A stretch of DNA of 64,000 bases from Mesostigma viride. Its lineage: Eukaryota; Streptophyta; Mesostigmatophyceae; Mesostigmatales; Mesostigmataceae. A program made the position numbers and the translations under genes. Shown one piece after another: positions 30,458 to 42,794 of the stretch. The stretch is taken from NCBI GenBank assembly GCA_009746045.1, contig RPFO01000542.1, forward strand, positions 548,978 through 612,977. Direction: 5' to 3'. How positions within the stretch are numbered: position 1 is the first letter of the stretch; every line of letters starts with the position of its first letter. Below the pieces are notes generated by a model. The model saw only the letters and a list, made by a program, of their open reading frames with translations. It was not told the DNA's origin and did no database searches.

Positions 30458-33400
30458 ATCATAACCCCAATCTGCGGTGTACTCAAAGATACATTTGCTG
30501 GTTCTGATGTCCCCCTTGGTTAAGACCCATCCAAATTCAACCGGGTCCAGATGTAGTAGATCGAGCCGTGTGTTGCCCACGTGTAGCCATGTAATGCTCT
30601 CAACCGGGGATAATGGGTCCGGCTGGATCATGCAAGATCTTGGCACAGACCATGGGACTACGCGTATGCGGTGACACTGGGAAGCTGGCGTGTACGCATA
30701 TAAGGTGGATAGTTGATACAGACACCCATTGTGGCCAGAAATAGCTTCCAGCAGTTGTAGTTGGAGCCCCTCATGTGGCAGAACCGTCACGACTAAACCC
30801 TTGCACGCAGGCGTGACTCCGTCGGCGTAGAAGCTAACCCAGTCGCCGGTTATAATTGGCTTGCGTGGGGCAGTCATCAATGCATGCCACGCAGCTGGTA
30901 TCGCACTTATAAGAGTTTGCCACGCTTGCAGGGAGGGCATGTGGGAGACCCAAGTGCTGACCTCGTCGTAGCTGAGCCGTCGATACGTAGCGCCGTGCCC
31001 CAGGTAGAGGTCCAGCACCCTGACAATCGGCGGTGACGCGCGCAGAAAGCCATCATACGGGTTGTGTCCGTGGAGAGTGCCGAGGGGCTTGTTAGTAGCG
31101 TCTGTGATTAAGTCATTAAAAAAGAGTGGCTGCCGTGCCACCTCCTCTCGAGTAGTAGGAAAGACTAGGCGACCCGGCTTGAGCTTATTGTAACCTGTCC
31201 ATATGCGCTGCCAGTACCATGCATGGGAGTCCTTTGTACGAAATAAGGGTGCTGCCCAGTATGCCCGCCCCCAGTTGCCACGAGGTGCCACTAGCATGGG
31301 TGGAAAGAGAGGCTAGCGTTTCACGTGCAAGCATGCAGCCAGGGTGTGTGTTAACTCCCATAAAAACGGATATCACTTGTTTAGCATACAGCGACCACAG
31401 ACGCCATTGTATGTTGTGGAGCCCGAGGCCCCCGTGCACCCATGACATGAAGGACATCTCTCTGTTGATCCATCCGTGGACCGTGTGGGAGATTAAGCCT
31501 TTCTGTTTCCAGACAAAATTGCTGCCAAGGCGTTGGATGAGCTGTGTGGTGGCATCATTGGGTGGGTGTGCTTGGCAATAATACAAGACCTTAGAGAACA
31601 ACAGTTGGTTGACGATCAGGGTTCGCCCTCGTAGGCTCATGCGGTGGACGGCCCCCAGCGCCCTGCGGTAAGGAGAACGCCTGCAAGCTTGCCCACGTGG
31701 TTGGTTTCATCATACATGAAAGAACGTTGTTCAGCCAAGCGTCCCTCGGGTGTGCAGCCGATGGGACAATTGTGCAAAAGGTGGTGATCCCCCGGCTTGA
31801 CCCAGGTCACAGCCAGGTTGGGGAGGGCGTAGCGTAGGGTGTTGGTTTTGCCGATATGCAGTCCCGTGGACTTGAGCACATTGCATCGTTGTTGTGTGGC
31901 AACAGAATAGGTAGTGATATTATCCATGACAGCATGCACTTCAGGCAGAGAGATACAAACATTTGTTGTGTCATCCACATAAGCCGTTTGGAATATACCT
32001 TTACCGTTACCTGTCGGGAAGCCCCGAATGCGAGGATCGTTCTGGTGTAGCCAGTAGAGTCCTGCGTGGGCCAGGAGAAATAGAATAGGGGACATGCAAT
32101 CTCCTTGTGGTAGCGATCGTGAGCTAGCGCCGGTCGCTGACTTGTGTCCGTCTATTAGTAAATACCAAGCCAGGGATTTGATCATACCCATAATGACGGT
32201 CATGAGTTGTGGGCCAAATCCTAGTGCGGTTAGAATGTGTTCTAGGTATTCCCAGCACATACGGTCAAAGGCTTTTTCAAAATCCCAGAACAATATGAAA
32301 CCCTCTATATCGTCGCGCCAGGCTTTTTCCACAATGTCCATGATGAGGGTAATGCTGTCGTTGATGTGGAGATTGGCCCTAAAGCCCACTTGCTCCGGAC
32401 CAATGAGGAAGTCTAGGACGGTGTATAAGCGTCGTTGGATTATTTTACTGATGATTTTGTACGCTACCGTAAGGAGACGGATTGGGCGGTAGTTTTTCCA
32501 TAGAGTCTTGTCTCCTTTTTTGTACAGTAAGATAAGCGCAGATTCAGCCCATCTGCCGCTCACCTTTCCGTGCCGCCAAATTTCAAGAATACATTCGTAA
32601 AAATCTATGTGTAGAAGGGACCAGAACGTTTTCCAGAATTCAATAGGCAGACCGTCGACCCCGGGGGCGCTACCGGTTTTGATGTGTTCCATAGCTGTGG
32701 TGGCCTCTTCCATGGAGGGGATTTGATCGAGTTCCTGCTGTTGAGCTGGTGTAAGGCGACGGGGAATGGCATGTAGGATTTTTTGCATGGCGGCAGATGA
32801 GTCAGGATGGGGTTCGTTTAGAAAGAGAGCTGAGTAGTAACGGTGACCACTCTGTAGTATGGAGGTGATGTCTCGGTGGCTGCCGTGTTCGTCTTGGATT
32901 TCCGTGATAGAGGAGTGAGCTTTAGGGGTAGGAATCAGAGCAAAGAACTCTTTGGTCATTCTTTCTCCTACCTGGTGCCACCACAGATTTTCTGAGTCTA
33001 GTGCTAATGTGTGACGCTCGAAACGTAGTTTGTCAAGTTCGGTCTGAGCTCTTTGAAGTTTTGTTAGTTCCGATTGATACAGGGTAGGCTTCGCTTGGAG
33101 TTTATTCACTATGCGTTGGTAGTACCGATAGTCCTGTCCTTTCTGGCGGCGGATATTGTGTGAATACAGTTGGGAAAATTCTAGAATGTTAGCTAGGCCC
33201 TCCTGCATCCAGCTGCAGCAGTCGGTGTAGCTACCCTTGCTGGCTCTCCACGACTGCCAGCGTGTCATGATCTCAAAGTAGTACTTATCGTCCGCGAGTA
33301 GGTGTTTGTTTAAGCGGGGAATGCCGGGGCCCCGGGCGGAGTTGGTGTGATGGGCAAGGGTAACGATGAGTGGGTAGTGATCAGAAAAATTAACAGAACG

Positions 33401-34528
33401 GTCGACCGATGCGTAGCAAACTAGGTCCGCCCATGCGGGTGTGATGTAGATTTTATCAAGACGACGAGTAGTGCGTACATTTAAACGTGTGGCCAGCCAA
33501 GTGGGCCCGTGGTCTCGTGAGCGGATGACATCCTGTAAGTTCAGGTCCATGATCTGTTTACTGAAGGCCGCTGTGCGTATAGGGGGGTGTTCATCCAGGT
33601 CTATATTGCAATCGCCCATCAACACAATTTCGAACCCCTGTGAGATAAGGTCAGCGGCCATTTTGAAAAGGGAAGGGTAGAATGAGGCTTGATCCGTTGG
33701 CTCGGTTGGGGCATATACACTAATAATGTATCCCTTATTTCCTGCCCATGTAATAGACTGCCGCGTCCAACGGCCCTGCCATCTAGCCGCCGCTGTGTCG
33801 GTAGCTATAGCCCAGTCCTGGCATGTCAGCGTGGGGTTGGGAGGTTTACGGTATTGAATGAGGGCAGTGCCCCCTTGTGTACCGCGTGCCCATGCCCAAC
33901 GGTGAACTGTCCTAGGTGCAAGTGCTCTAGCAGCTCTAAGGGCTGTGCGTGTGGCAGCTTCTTGGATTTTATGTTCCTGCAGTCCTATCCAAATTTCATG
34001 CGAGGGGCCCACGTAACGCTCAAGCAAGTTGTGTAATGCATTTGCTAATTCGCGTGTGCGAGGTATTCGCTGTCCCTGCCCTGGTGTGTGTGACCCGTAT
34101 GTGTTCAGCCCCCTGACATTCCACGATACCAGTGTTAGTTGACTCATGTCATTGCGGGGCTCCAGCGGACCAGGCCGGGTAGGTTCCGTGTAGGTCCCCA
34201 TGGCGAGGTGAGGTTGGACCTGCGAAAGGTGAAAGACACGGCACAACATGAACAGGGCGTGGGCGTGAGATAGTCATTAAAAGAGAGACCTACTGTGCAG
34301 TGTGCTGTGAGCAGAACCAAAGCGATTGGAAAGGCTGCATTACACCCACGTTTGGGTAATGGCAGCAGGTATTGAGAAAAGTCGATATGGAGGTGTCTTA
34401 GTGATCGCGGATCACTTAGTGTGGCGATAACTATTCCATAGTCATTGCGCCGGTGAAAGAGTAACCGAGGGTACAGGAGGTCACGCTCCAAGGAGACTAC
34501 TCGCCCACCCAGGTGGAGGGGCCCAGGC

Positions 34529-35197
34529 TGTTACGTCCCAGCCCAGACACACCTAGCCTGAGCCACGTAGCGAAAGATCTACCATGCCGGAATTAGGAAG
34601 ATTCAAGGTGGCCTAATGCAGATTGCGCTTCACGACTGGGGTCGTGAGATATCTGGCACCGCGACTTGATGCCAAGCTAATTAATACACACTTATAATGG
34701 CTAGCAATACCAATTACAAATGGATAGTTGCCCCAGGTTTAATGTGTAGGCGTATTCGCACTTATCATTCATCAAACCAAGAGGACGAGACTCTCGTCCT
34801 CGGACCAATTTCACCTAGGTCTGCCACTACGCTGGCAAGGGGCGCCGACATGGCGCCGACCTTCCAAAGCATGCAGTCCACACAAGATCCTCGGGTCGAC
34901 ATCGACCCTCGCCTACAGAATCCACGCATGAGTACAATATCTCAACTAGCTATAAAGTACGCAGCGCGGCGCGACTGCACCGGCCCCTAGAAGATACACG
35001 CATACAACAACCTAGGCCCAAAATAACTGGTCCGAATCACCCAAACTGTCATAGTTCCATACAAAAGTCCTGACCAAGGGACAATTCCCAAATTAAGTCC
35101 CGAAATGAGTCCCAAAGTCCTACGGACTATGACAACAAGTCAAACTACATAAATTTATTCCATTGTTACGTCCGTCCAAAAGGGCCGGGACGTAACA
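34529..35197 (-). repeat. LTR-A 3' LTR
   Basis: 669 bp, TGTTACG...CGTAACA; differs from the other LTR at about 34887 and 35127. Both LTRs contain an identical 97-codon open frame that is probably meaningless. Confidence 0.9.
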
Positions 35198-35211
35198 CTC
35201 CTCCCCCCCAC
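35198..35211 (-). other. LTR-A polypurine tract
   Basis: GTGGGGGGGAGGAG on the minus strand, directly abutting the 3' LTR; primer for plus-strand synthesis. Confidence 0.75.
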
Positions 35212-38200
35212 GGGGGTCGGTAGTCCCTACCGTACAAGAGATAGAAAGGAAACAAGTAAGCTACTATAAGAGTACTATGTCCCAACCCCGGTTCACCCGC
35301 GGGTTAGTAATACCAATTCCTCTAGAGGTTGATACACAGGACCAACCCTGACGTAGTAGCATGAAACAGGATGACAGGATCATTCCGCCATCCGTCATAA
35401 AACTCTCACAACCATCTCAGCGACCGCCGTTGTTGACGCGCCGATCCACTGGAGCCACCTTAGGGGGCGCCACCGCGTGCCCTATCCCATCCACATAATA
35501 ATGCACAGTCCATGTAATCCCGCGCAACCAGTCCTGAGGTCCTGAGCAGCCTCAAACTTGATGAAATGTTGACCATAGGGGTACTATGTCCCAGCCCTTG
35601 TGCACCAACGGGCCAGTGAAACCAGGTCCCCCCAGACTTGCCACGCAAGGGCAACTCTTTATATAGCCAATCGGGCTGTCAGCAGGAGGGAATATTTTTC
35701 ATGCATACAACTTGATGATCCGGCCGACGAGGTGGCCAGTCATGTATCCCGTCCAGCCGAAACCCAGCCTTACAGCGCGACTGATGCGCGTAATCACACG
35801 ACGATTAAGAGTACTACTAGCGTCGACGACGGTGAGGCACAGCATGCAGTGCAGGCCCATGCTCAGAAGCGAGGGCGTGCACCAGAGAATCTGATCCATC
35901 GCCTCACTACCGACAGCTGTACGCGTCCTCTCAAATACAGGCGCGCCGTGAGCCAACCGACCATGCAACGTGGCCGTTCCTGGCCGCCGCTGGAGTGGCT
36001 GTATAGCGGGGGAAGCCCTAGCGTGGCCGCTAGAGTGCGCCTCCCCTGCACCTGCGAACGCATGCAGGTGCCCTCAAGGCCCTAGTGTGTCCACTAGAGT
36101 GCGCCCCGCCGTCTCTATCCAGCGCAGGAAACAGGCAAAGTCGATCAACACCGGAAACTTGGATAATATGGCACGTTAGGTGCCCAAAACTAGCAGGGCC
36201 CCAGCGTGTCCACTGGAGTGCGCCCTGCCAACTCCTCCACGAAGCTGCAGTAGTTTAGGCACAACACCACTCCGGCCGACGTGCATAGACCGGAGCAGTC
36301 GCCGGTCCCCGCATTCCTTACTGCCAATGTGCCTGAACTCCACCGCAAGCGGGGGAAAACTCCTCAGCTCGCAGTCACACCCTCCGTGACACTTGCACAG
36401 CAAGAGCACGGTTGATGTTTGCGTAGGCCCATAAGCATGTGATGCTCGAGGCCGCCGACGTGGACTGCATAGCGCCCGCAATGCCCGCACTTATATAATG
36501 CAATGGGCAGGTCGGGGAGTGACACGCCTTGCAGGAACTGCCGTATCAGTAACGTTGCCCCTGCGAGACACCGTGCTGCTCATGGAGTAGGGCCGAAGCA
36601 ACCCCGCAGTCCCAACAAGAGCTCCTCGGGCTCGATCGCGCCCAGCCACAGGTGCTCAAGCACATACAGCGATCGTGGACCGGGGTCAATGCCGCGCACG
36701 ACCGATCACCGCCTGTCCACCCCGCTTGACTGTCTTGCCCAGGATCCCATTCCCGCAACAGAAACACGCCCTAGGTATGCAGTCCCCACCGCGCATCGCC
36801 ACATCCCCCACTCGAAGCTTGAAGGCCTCTCACCACCCCTGTACCAGTGCATGGCCATGGGTAGAGTACGTTTTGAAGCCCACACAGCCCGCCCGCCATG
36901 CACATGGAACGCCCTGCTCTGAGTCCCTCATCCATGCAACCTCGTAGGCGCGCGGACACGAGCCACTTGCAATCACGCTCGATCGGCCTCCACCAGTGGT
37001 GCAAGGAACAACTCCCTACCGGGCTCAGCCCACAGGAGGGACGCGAACACTGCGCGATGGTAGCCATGCACAGGGTCGCGGGCAGTGACTAGGTGCTCAG
37101 ACTCCAGCAGCTCGATCCTGCCTGCCTCTCAGTCTCGGGTCGCCGTTACTACAGTCCCCGTGACTCGCCCTCGACGGCCAGATCCCGCACGTCCCATGTA
37201 CCTCAGTGCTCTGCCATGGCTCAGCGCGCGTCAGCGCCGGGTCCGCTCAGAGCGGATGTACCGGCCCTATGCAGTGATACCGGTTGTTACTCGGACACCG
37301 GCAGTCTGCGGGGCGACAGCGCCACATCATGTGGCATCGGCACCATGCACGCGCACTGTTGAGGCGGTGAGACAATGACCGGACACCGCCACCTGCTTCT
37401 GATGCAACCACGACCGGCACCAGCGCAACCAGTGCAACCACGACCGGCTGGGTCATCCACCACTACTGCCGGCAGTACGTGCTGTCGCCATGCAACTGCA
37501 CCGTGCCCGCATATGCTTGCAGCCCCGGGGGCCCTTACTCCCGACGGTCGCGGCGGACGCGGGCGCGCCCTGCATGCACGGTTACTCGAGCCCAGGAGTG
37601 CCCTGACCCAGCTAGGCGTCGACTCAATGCCGGGGTAGCCAATTGGTTGGCTACCGACAATTCAACAAGGTGCTGTACATCTGTTTGCCGGCCGACCACG
37701 ATTCAGTACAGGCTCCGCCCTGCCTGATCGCCCAGTCGCATCGGGGTTGCAACAGCCTCCATGCACCGTGCCGTCTCCATGCACCGTGCCGCACTAGTGA
37801 AATTAATCACGTGCAGGTGCACGAGAAGCCAAGCACGTCCCTCACGCGCTAGGAAGTCAGGGAGCCGTGACTCATAGCCGCCGTCGGAAGGCTCCCTATA
37901 ATAATACTTGGCCGCGTGCCATGGGACTCCGCGTCCGTTGGTCACGCGGGACGCGACGTGCAGTCAGGCCGTAGTCTGGGGTCGCTGGCACTCGCTGCCG
38001 AATCCGGCATCCCACGCGGAGATGCCTCGGTACGGACGCCTTAGTAGTAGAATCATCAAGCATCCGGTGAGCCCATGTCCAAAAAGGCTAGGACCATGTG
38101 CACATGCGGTGCTGAGTGCCTGACGTGGTCCTCTTCGGGACGACCCGTTCAAGCCCACCACCAAGTGCTTGCGGATTATCCCATAGAGAATATAGCATGG

Positions 38201-38570
38201 AGAAAATATATTATATAGAAAATAGAGAATATCGAAAATATATAATATCCGCACACTGGCGCATCGATTCCTGGCATGGCAGTAGAAGGGTCGTCGGATC
38301 CACGCGCGGCTGCGGTGGATTCCTACATAGATGACCGGCTCGATCCAAAGCCGAACCGTGCCGATCATACAGGAGCTAGATATAATTAAGAAGAGTATGG
38401 TATAATAAAGAAGTGTAGTGGACCAGTACAAGTACTTGGTATATAAAAGGTAGGTATAGTAAAGAAGTATATGGTATTATTAGTAGCCATCTGGTTTCAT
38501 ACGCTCTGCGACCCCTCCCCTTCCCCCGGGGACGACGCGTCCACGCGATCGTCCAATTACTGCCAAGGAG
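35212..38570 (-). other. LTR-A 3.3-kb region where pol would be expected
   Basis: No RT, RNase H or integrase motif in any frame. It contains many short open frames with no domain I recognise, one Cys-rich patch (minus strand near 36390, CKCHGGCDCEL), a duplicated 'GVGRAHSSGHAG'-type segment near 36215 and 36035, and AT-rich microsatellite at 38180-38480. It may be captured or decayed sequence. Confidence 0.5.
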
Positions 38571-38951
38571 TCAAGGATGCTGGACCGCCGGGCGCTCGTG
38601 TGTAATGCGATATGCCCTATACTCGCCGTCAGGGCACCAAAAGGAACCATCGGGAAACCAAACTACTCGCCGGCGCACGCGAATGTCCACATCCAGCGCG
38701 TCCAAAGTCGAGCCCAATGATGATGTCCGCTGCGCCCAGCGGTGCGATGGTCGCAGCCAGGTCGAACGGGGTGCCTTGCAGCACACCTTTGATATCTGCC
38801 AGACCGGGCGATTGGTGTTGGCGACCATCCGAGTAGGGCAGATGCACGGCCGTCCGGTGTGGGGGCTGTGCATCAGTCCCAGCCGGCGCACCAGTGCCGC
38901 GTTGATGAAGGACATGGAAGCGCCTGTGTCGACCAAAAACTTGACATCCAT
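38571..38951 (-). pseudogene. LTR-A retropepsin-type aspartic protease (frameshifted)
   Basis: MDVKFLVDTGASMSFINAAL carries the catalytic DTGA motif, and ADIIIGLDF, the second conserved motif of retropepsins, follows in another frame. A WFPDGSFWCPDGEYRA segment then returns to the first frame. At least two single-base frame changes are needed (near 38850 and 38710). It would mature gag polyprotein. It lies about 550 bases downstream of the gag stop, with a duplicated 40-plus-base segment (TGATAACAGGGTGACCTGCT) between them. Confidence 0.7.
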
Positions 38952-39503
38952 GACGGTTGGTTGGCCGTGTCTGAATATATTATTACATTCTCATATATAA
39001 AATATCCCATTACCGCCAATGGTACCCTATATAAAACCACTAGTGCTAGACGCCTAATAGTAATTTCCCATTACCGCCAACGGCGTCTATGCATGGGGTC
39101 AGTGTATGATTCCAAACACCCCCCTTACTGCTGATAGCATGATAACAGGGTGACCTGCTACTGTGCAGGACCAATGCACCCTTCGTACTACTGACATCAT
39201 GATAACAGGGTGACCTGCTACTGTGCAGGACCAATGCACCCTTGGTATTTGGTACAGATGTGGGGCAAAACAGACACCCCCCCTTGCCCTACACAGGTGG
39301 GCATTCTCAGAATGGCTAAGGTGGCCAGCCACTAGGACTGGAAAAGCGCACCGGAATGAACATATTATAAAAATATAATTATTAGTTAAATATACTTATA
39401 TAATATAGATTATAGTATACTTCCCAGCGGCAAACTCGTAACCGGCCACTGCTGGTGACTCAAAGGTCGCACGCTGTCCGGAGGCTAGTCGTGAGCCTCG
39501 ATG

Positions 39504-41164
39504 TCATTGACCGCGCGCAGCACGCCCTTGGTAGAACTCATCGCTGGCGGCCGCGGCTGCTGGTGCTGAGTCGTGAACTGCCGGGCCTGCTGGTGCCCGC
39601 TCATCCGCGTTGCGGGGCTTTTCCCTTGGGCCGGAGGAGTCCAGGCGACTGCCGAACGCTGGGCCTGAAAATCTGGGCTCGGTCTCCCCCGTGCCACGTC
39701 CAGCGTGCCTGCTACGGAGTTTGGGGCAGTCGCGCCTGAGGTGACCCACCTCAAGGCACATGAAGCAACGGGCTTTACTCGCGTCGATGGCGTTGAGGCC
39801 ATGGTCAGCGTACCCGTCCTCCAGGTCATCGGGGGAGTCCTCGTTCCCCTCGCCGTCGTGCGGGGGACCTGATCGGAAGAAACGACGCACCGATGGTGCG
39901 CGCCCGCGAGCCACGACGTCGGCCACCTGCAGAAGATACCTCTGGATATTCAAGATGTCCCACTCCTCCCAAGGGACCTCAGCGTAGTGCTTGAATACCT
40001 CGTCCTGAAGCTCGGGACAGAGTGCCTCGATGAACCTGCTCTTGTACTCATACCAGGTCATGTCGGTTAGATAGGCGGCGCTGGACTCAAACTTGGACAG
40101 AAACTCGCGATATGGGGTGGTCCCCTGGCGCAGCTTGCTGAAGGCCATCCGCTCGTGGAGTGTAGCATCTGGGGGCACCAGCTTGCGACGCACTCGGTCC
40201 ATCAGTTCCGCCAAGGTTTGCGGGTATGACTGGGACGCGATGCTCTCACAGTTCAAGATGCTTATCACCGAGGGGTCCATACAGGAGTTAATCACTAGCC
40301 CAATCAGATCGCTGGTGGCCAGCTGCCAGTTGTGATGATTGCGCCAGATGGTATACTGCCGTCGCCACATGCGTCCCCATTCCTCTACCTCGCGCGGTTT
40401 CATGTCCGCGTGCAGCTTGGGTACATTCTTGAAATTGGGCATCGGCGGGGCCTTTACCGCGGCGGTGACGGGCCCACCGACGTCTACGTGGGGGATATCG
40501 CCGAAGTCGGGGGGCTGCGACCGGGGGAGAGAGCTGGATCTGGGCGGCATACCATGAGTCCGCCGCACCTGGACGGATGAGGGGTGTTCGTACCCCGGGT
40601 CATCCAAGGCCACCCTGCTGAAGCTGAAGTTGCCAGCAGGCGCAGGCGAGGGGACCGCGCTTTGGTCAAGCACCCGTGGGCGCTGCGGTTGAGGTGCCGG
40701 GCGCTGGACTGGCGTGTGAGTCTCCTCGTCTCTGGTGGTGACACTGCTCCTGGTCTCCCCTGGGCTGGTCCGTGGTCTATGAGTACCAACGGGCGGGCCC
40801 TGCGTGACAGTTCCCTCGTCCGCCTCGTTAGTCCCTTCCAGGTCATCGAACTCGCCATCTGCCCCTGGGACCTCCCCTTCCTCGTCCGAATACCATAGCG
40901 CCGTGGGTAACAGGGACGTGCTGCCGAAGGACACTCTGCGTCTGCCCCGGTGTGGGGGGCCCGGTGGAGGTCCCTGGGGCCGCCCCCGACCTGCCCAAGG
41001 ATGCGTTGGCCGCCCGGTGACTGGCTGCTGATGGCGGTAGTGCAGGGTATCTTCATTCTCGTCTCTCTGCTGCTCTGGATCAGGTGGTAGCCATTGTGGT
41101 CTCGTCTGGGGTTGTTGCTGCTGCATCCGGGGTTGCTGCTGTTGCCGTTGCTGCTGTGATGACC

Positions 41165-41199
<35 letters not shown>

Positions 41200-41209
41200 T
41201 GCTGCTGCG

Positions 41210-41288
<79 letters not shown>

Positions 41289-41576
41289 TTGCTGCTGCTG
41301 CTGCCGTTGTTGCTGCTGGAAACCCTGCTGGAGCATCTCCTGGCTGCGCCCGTCCCCCCCTTGTTCCAACCTGGAGTCTGGACTGTCATCATCTGATGAA
41401 TCTCTGCGGCCCTGGCCTCTGGATAGTGGGGAGCCTTCCGCAGGTCTCTCCATAACCTCACCTGTACCTGTCCCTACTTGGACGTGCGGTGGTACCTCTA
41501 CCACCTCTATACCTTGCTCGTGGTTGTCTACCTGTTCTATCTCGCTGTTGACAGGTTCTCTCCGTTTTCGTGGCAT
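39504..41576 (-). CDS. gag: LTR-A gag polyprotein
   Basis: 690 residues. A glutamine-rich low-complexity region (about 85-165, long CAG/CAA runs at 41094-41320) precedes a retrotransposon gag domain (about 385-560: VEEWGRMWRRQYTIWRNHHN, LSKFESSAAYLTD, FIEALCPELQDEVFKHY). A CCHC zinc knuckle follows, CFMCLEVGHLRRDC (C-x2-C-x4-H-x4-C), at about 620. It forms the virus-like particle and binds element RNA. The frame is intact, which with near-identical LTRs implies recent expression. The polyglutamine tract is unusually long and probably variable in length. Confidence 0.85.
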
Positions 41577-41709
41577 GGTGCTCGTACCGATACCTTACAC
41601 TGCAGGCAACACCTCCCCACAAAGAAAGAGAGAGAGGGAGAGAGGGCAACCACGTGCTATAGATCTTATATATGTAGGACCTAGTACTATTCCCTAGTAA
41701 TAATCCCCT

Positions 41710-42051
41710 CTATTGTCTGCTAGAGCCAATGGTCAGCTGGGAGAAGGTAACTGTAACTGCTGTTGTCCCCTCCCCCTGACTGCTGAGCGTGGGTGGCTTG
41801 GAGCATTCACGTGTGATGTGCATCCCCTCAGGCAATGGCATGTGTTCCCTAACAAACCTATCTGCATCTGTAATGCTATCAAACCCTTTCCACTTAGCAC
41901 TAGAGCCTTGGGACAATATCTTATCTTTAATGTGCTCCTCACAAGTCTTCCAGCTGTAGAATATAGCAGGTCTACCCTTATCCCCGTCAGGAGCTACTGC
42001 ATAGTAAGGAAATCCAGACTGTCCACCCTTGTTTATTTTACGTCGAGGCAT
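41710..42051 (-). CDS. RNase H1-type hybrid-binding / caulimovirus-VI-like protein
   Basis: 113 residues, first gene of the LTR element, between primer site and gag. Residues 13-70 match the small domain shared by the RNase H1 N-terminus and caulimoviral protein VI: FPYYAVAPDGDKGRPAIFYS, W-K-T-C-E, then AKWKGFDSITDADRFV. In RNase H1 this fold grips RNA/DNA hybrids. Here it is not fused to an RNase H catalytic domain. It may bind the element's own replication intermediate. The C-terminal 40 residues are unstructured. Start MPRRKINKGG at 42051. Confidence 0.75.
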   Translation of the reverse strand: MPRRKINKGGQSGFPYYAVAPDGDKGRPAIFYSWKTCEEHIKDKILSQGSSAKWKGFDSITDADRFVREHMPLPEGMHITRECSKPPTLSSQGEGTTAVTVTFSQLTIGSSRQ

Positions 42052-42780
42052 GTTACATCATAGTCTGGCAGCGGCTTGCAAGCAGGAGAGAAAGGGGAAA
42101 CCCAGGCTACCTCTAATGCAGTGACCTTAAACAAACGAGGAGAGAGCACGGAGTGTAGCACAGCACACGCCCCCAGCCTTCCGCGGCAAAGGGGCTATAC
42201 AACGATTACACGGAGGTAAACACCGTCAACACAGTCGGCAACAGCCAGACGGTATTCACCCCCACAACAGGTAAAACAACGAATGGTCGTCGTCCGCAAC
42301 TTCCATTCGCACCAACGACATTCACACCCTATAGAGGCACAACGTATAACGAGAACCCCTACGCGTGCGAACCCGGAGAGGAAGCGAGCACGCCAGCTAG
42401 CCTTCCACAGGCATCGCTTGCAAAGAAAGAATCCTAACTAGGGGACGTACCATCGTCGATGACGTAAATCCCTCCTGAGCTGGCCGCCACCCGGTGTCGT
42501 TGAAGGCAAGCCCTGGCCGCCACTGGATGTCGTTGAAAACAGGAGAGATGAGCGCTATCGTTGACAGCACCTCACCACAGGACTATTGCTAGCCCCGCCG
42601 AGTATCCCGGACTGGCCGCTTGCTGCCTAGGTCGTCGTTGAATCCCTTTACGGGCTGGCCGCCGACCTGTCAGCAATCGTTGAATTCCGGAACCTCTATC
42701 TACGCCAAGCACCGCCCTGGTTTCCTAACTGGCTACACTAGCTCTCTCCGCGAGAGTTAGCTAACCTTGCCGGCACATTT

Positions 42781-42793
42781 CCTCCGATAACCA
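42781..42793 (-). other. LTR-A primer-binding site
   Basis: TGGTTATCGGAGG on the minus strand, one base inside the 5' LTR. It begins TGG, complementary to a tRNA CCA end, and resembles initiator-Met sites loosely. Confidence 0.6.
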
Positions 42794-42794
42794 G

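Larger units (their letters stand above)
28368..34147 (-). pseudogene. LINE-A ORF2: endonuclease-reverse transcriptase (frameshifts, insertion)
   Basis: The start at 34147 (MSQLTLVSWNVRGLNT) opens an APE endonuclease domain with GLQEHKIQ, MGDCNIDL and SVNFSDHYPL. The reverse transcriptase follows, with RPIRLLTVAYKI, FWDFEKAFDR, LPQGDCMSPILF and the catalytic AYVDDTTN. The frame shifts at two homopolymers: five bases at 31652-31656 (one base short) and five at 31268-31272 (one base long). Both are repaired by single-base changes. The insertion at 28458-30457 then removes the C-terminal zf-RVT region present in LINE-B. Without the insertion the enzyme would probably be intact apart from those runs. 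Confidence 0.8.
28375..34528 (-). mobile_element. LINE-A, APE-type non-LTR retrotransposon, interrupted
   Basis: Minus-strand LINE with endonuclease, reverse transcriptase and the start of the C-terminal region. It is split by a half-LINE at 28458-30457. Beyond that insertion, coding similarity to LINE-B resumes at 28457 (WGYDILLHTYHRG against WGYTMLLHKNHQF in LINE-B) and is lost within about 60-80 bases near a tandem repeat. The upstream end abuts the target-site duplication of the LTR element at 34524-34528. Confidence 0.8.

Noticed and set aside
34697-34990. 97-codon frame identical in both LTRs of LTR-A
   Set aside because: Conserved only because the LTRs are young duplicates; no domain, start context or selection signal.
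41084-41455. Poly-Ala and poly-Leu frames on the plus strand
   Set aside because: Antisense of the gag polyglutamine tract.
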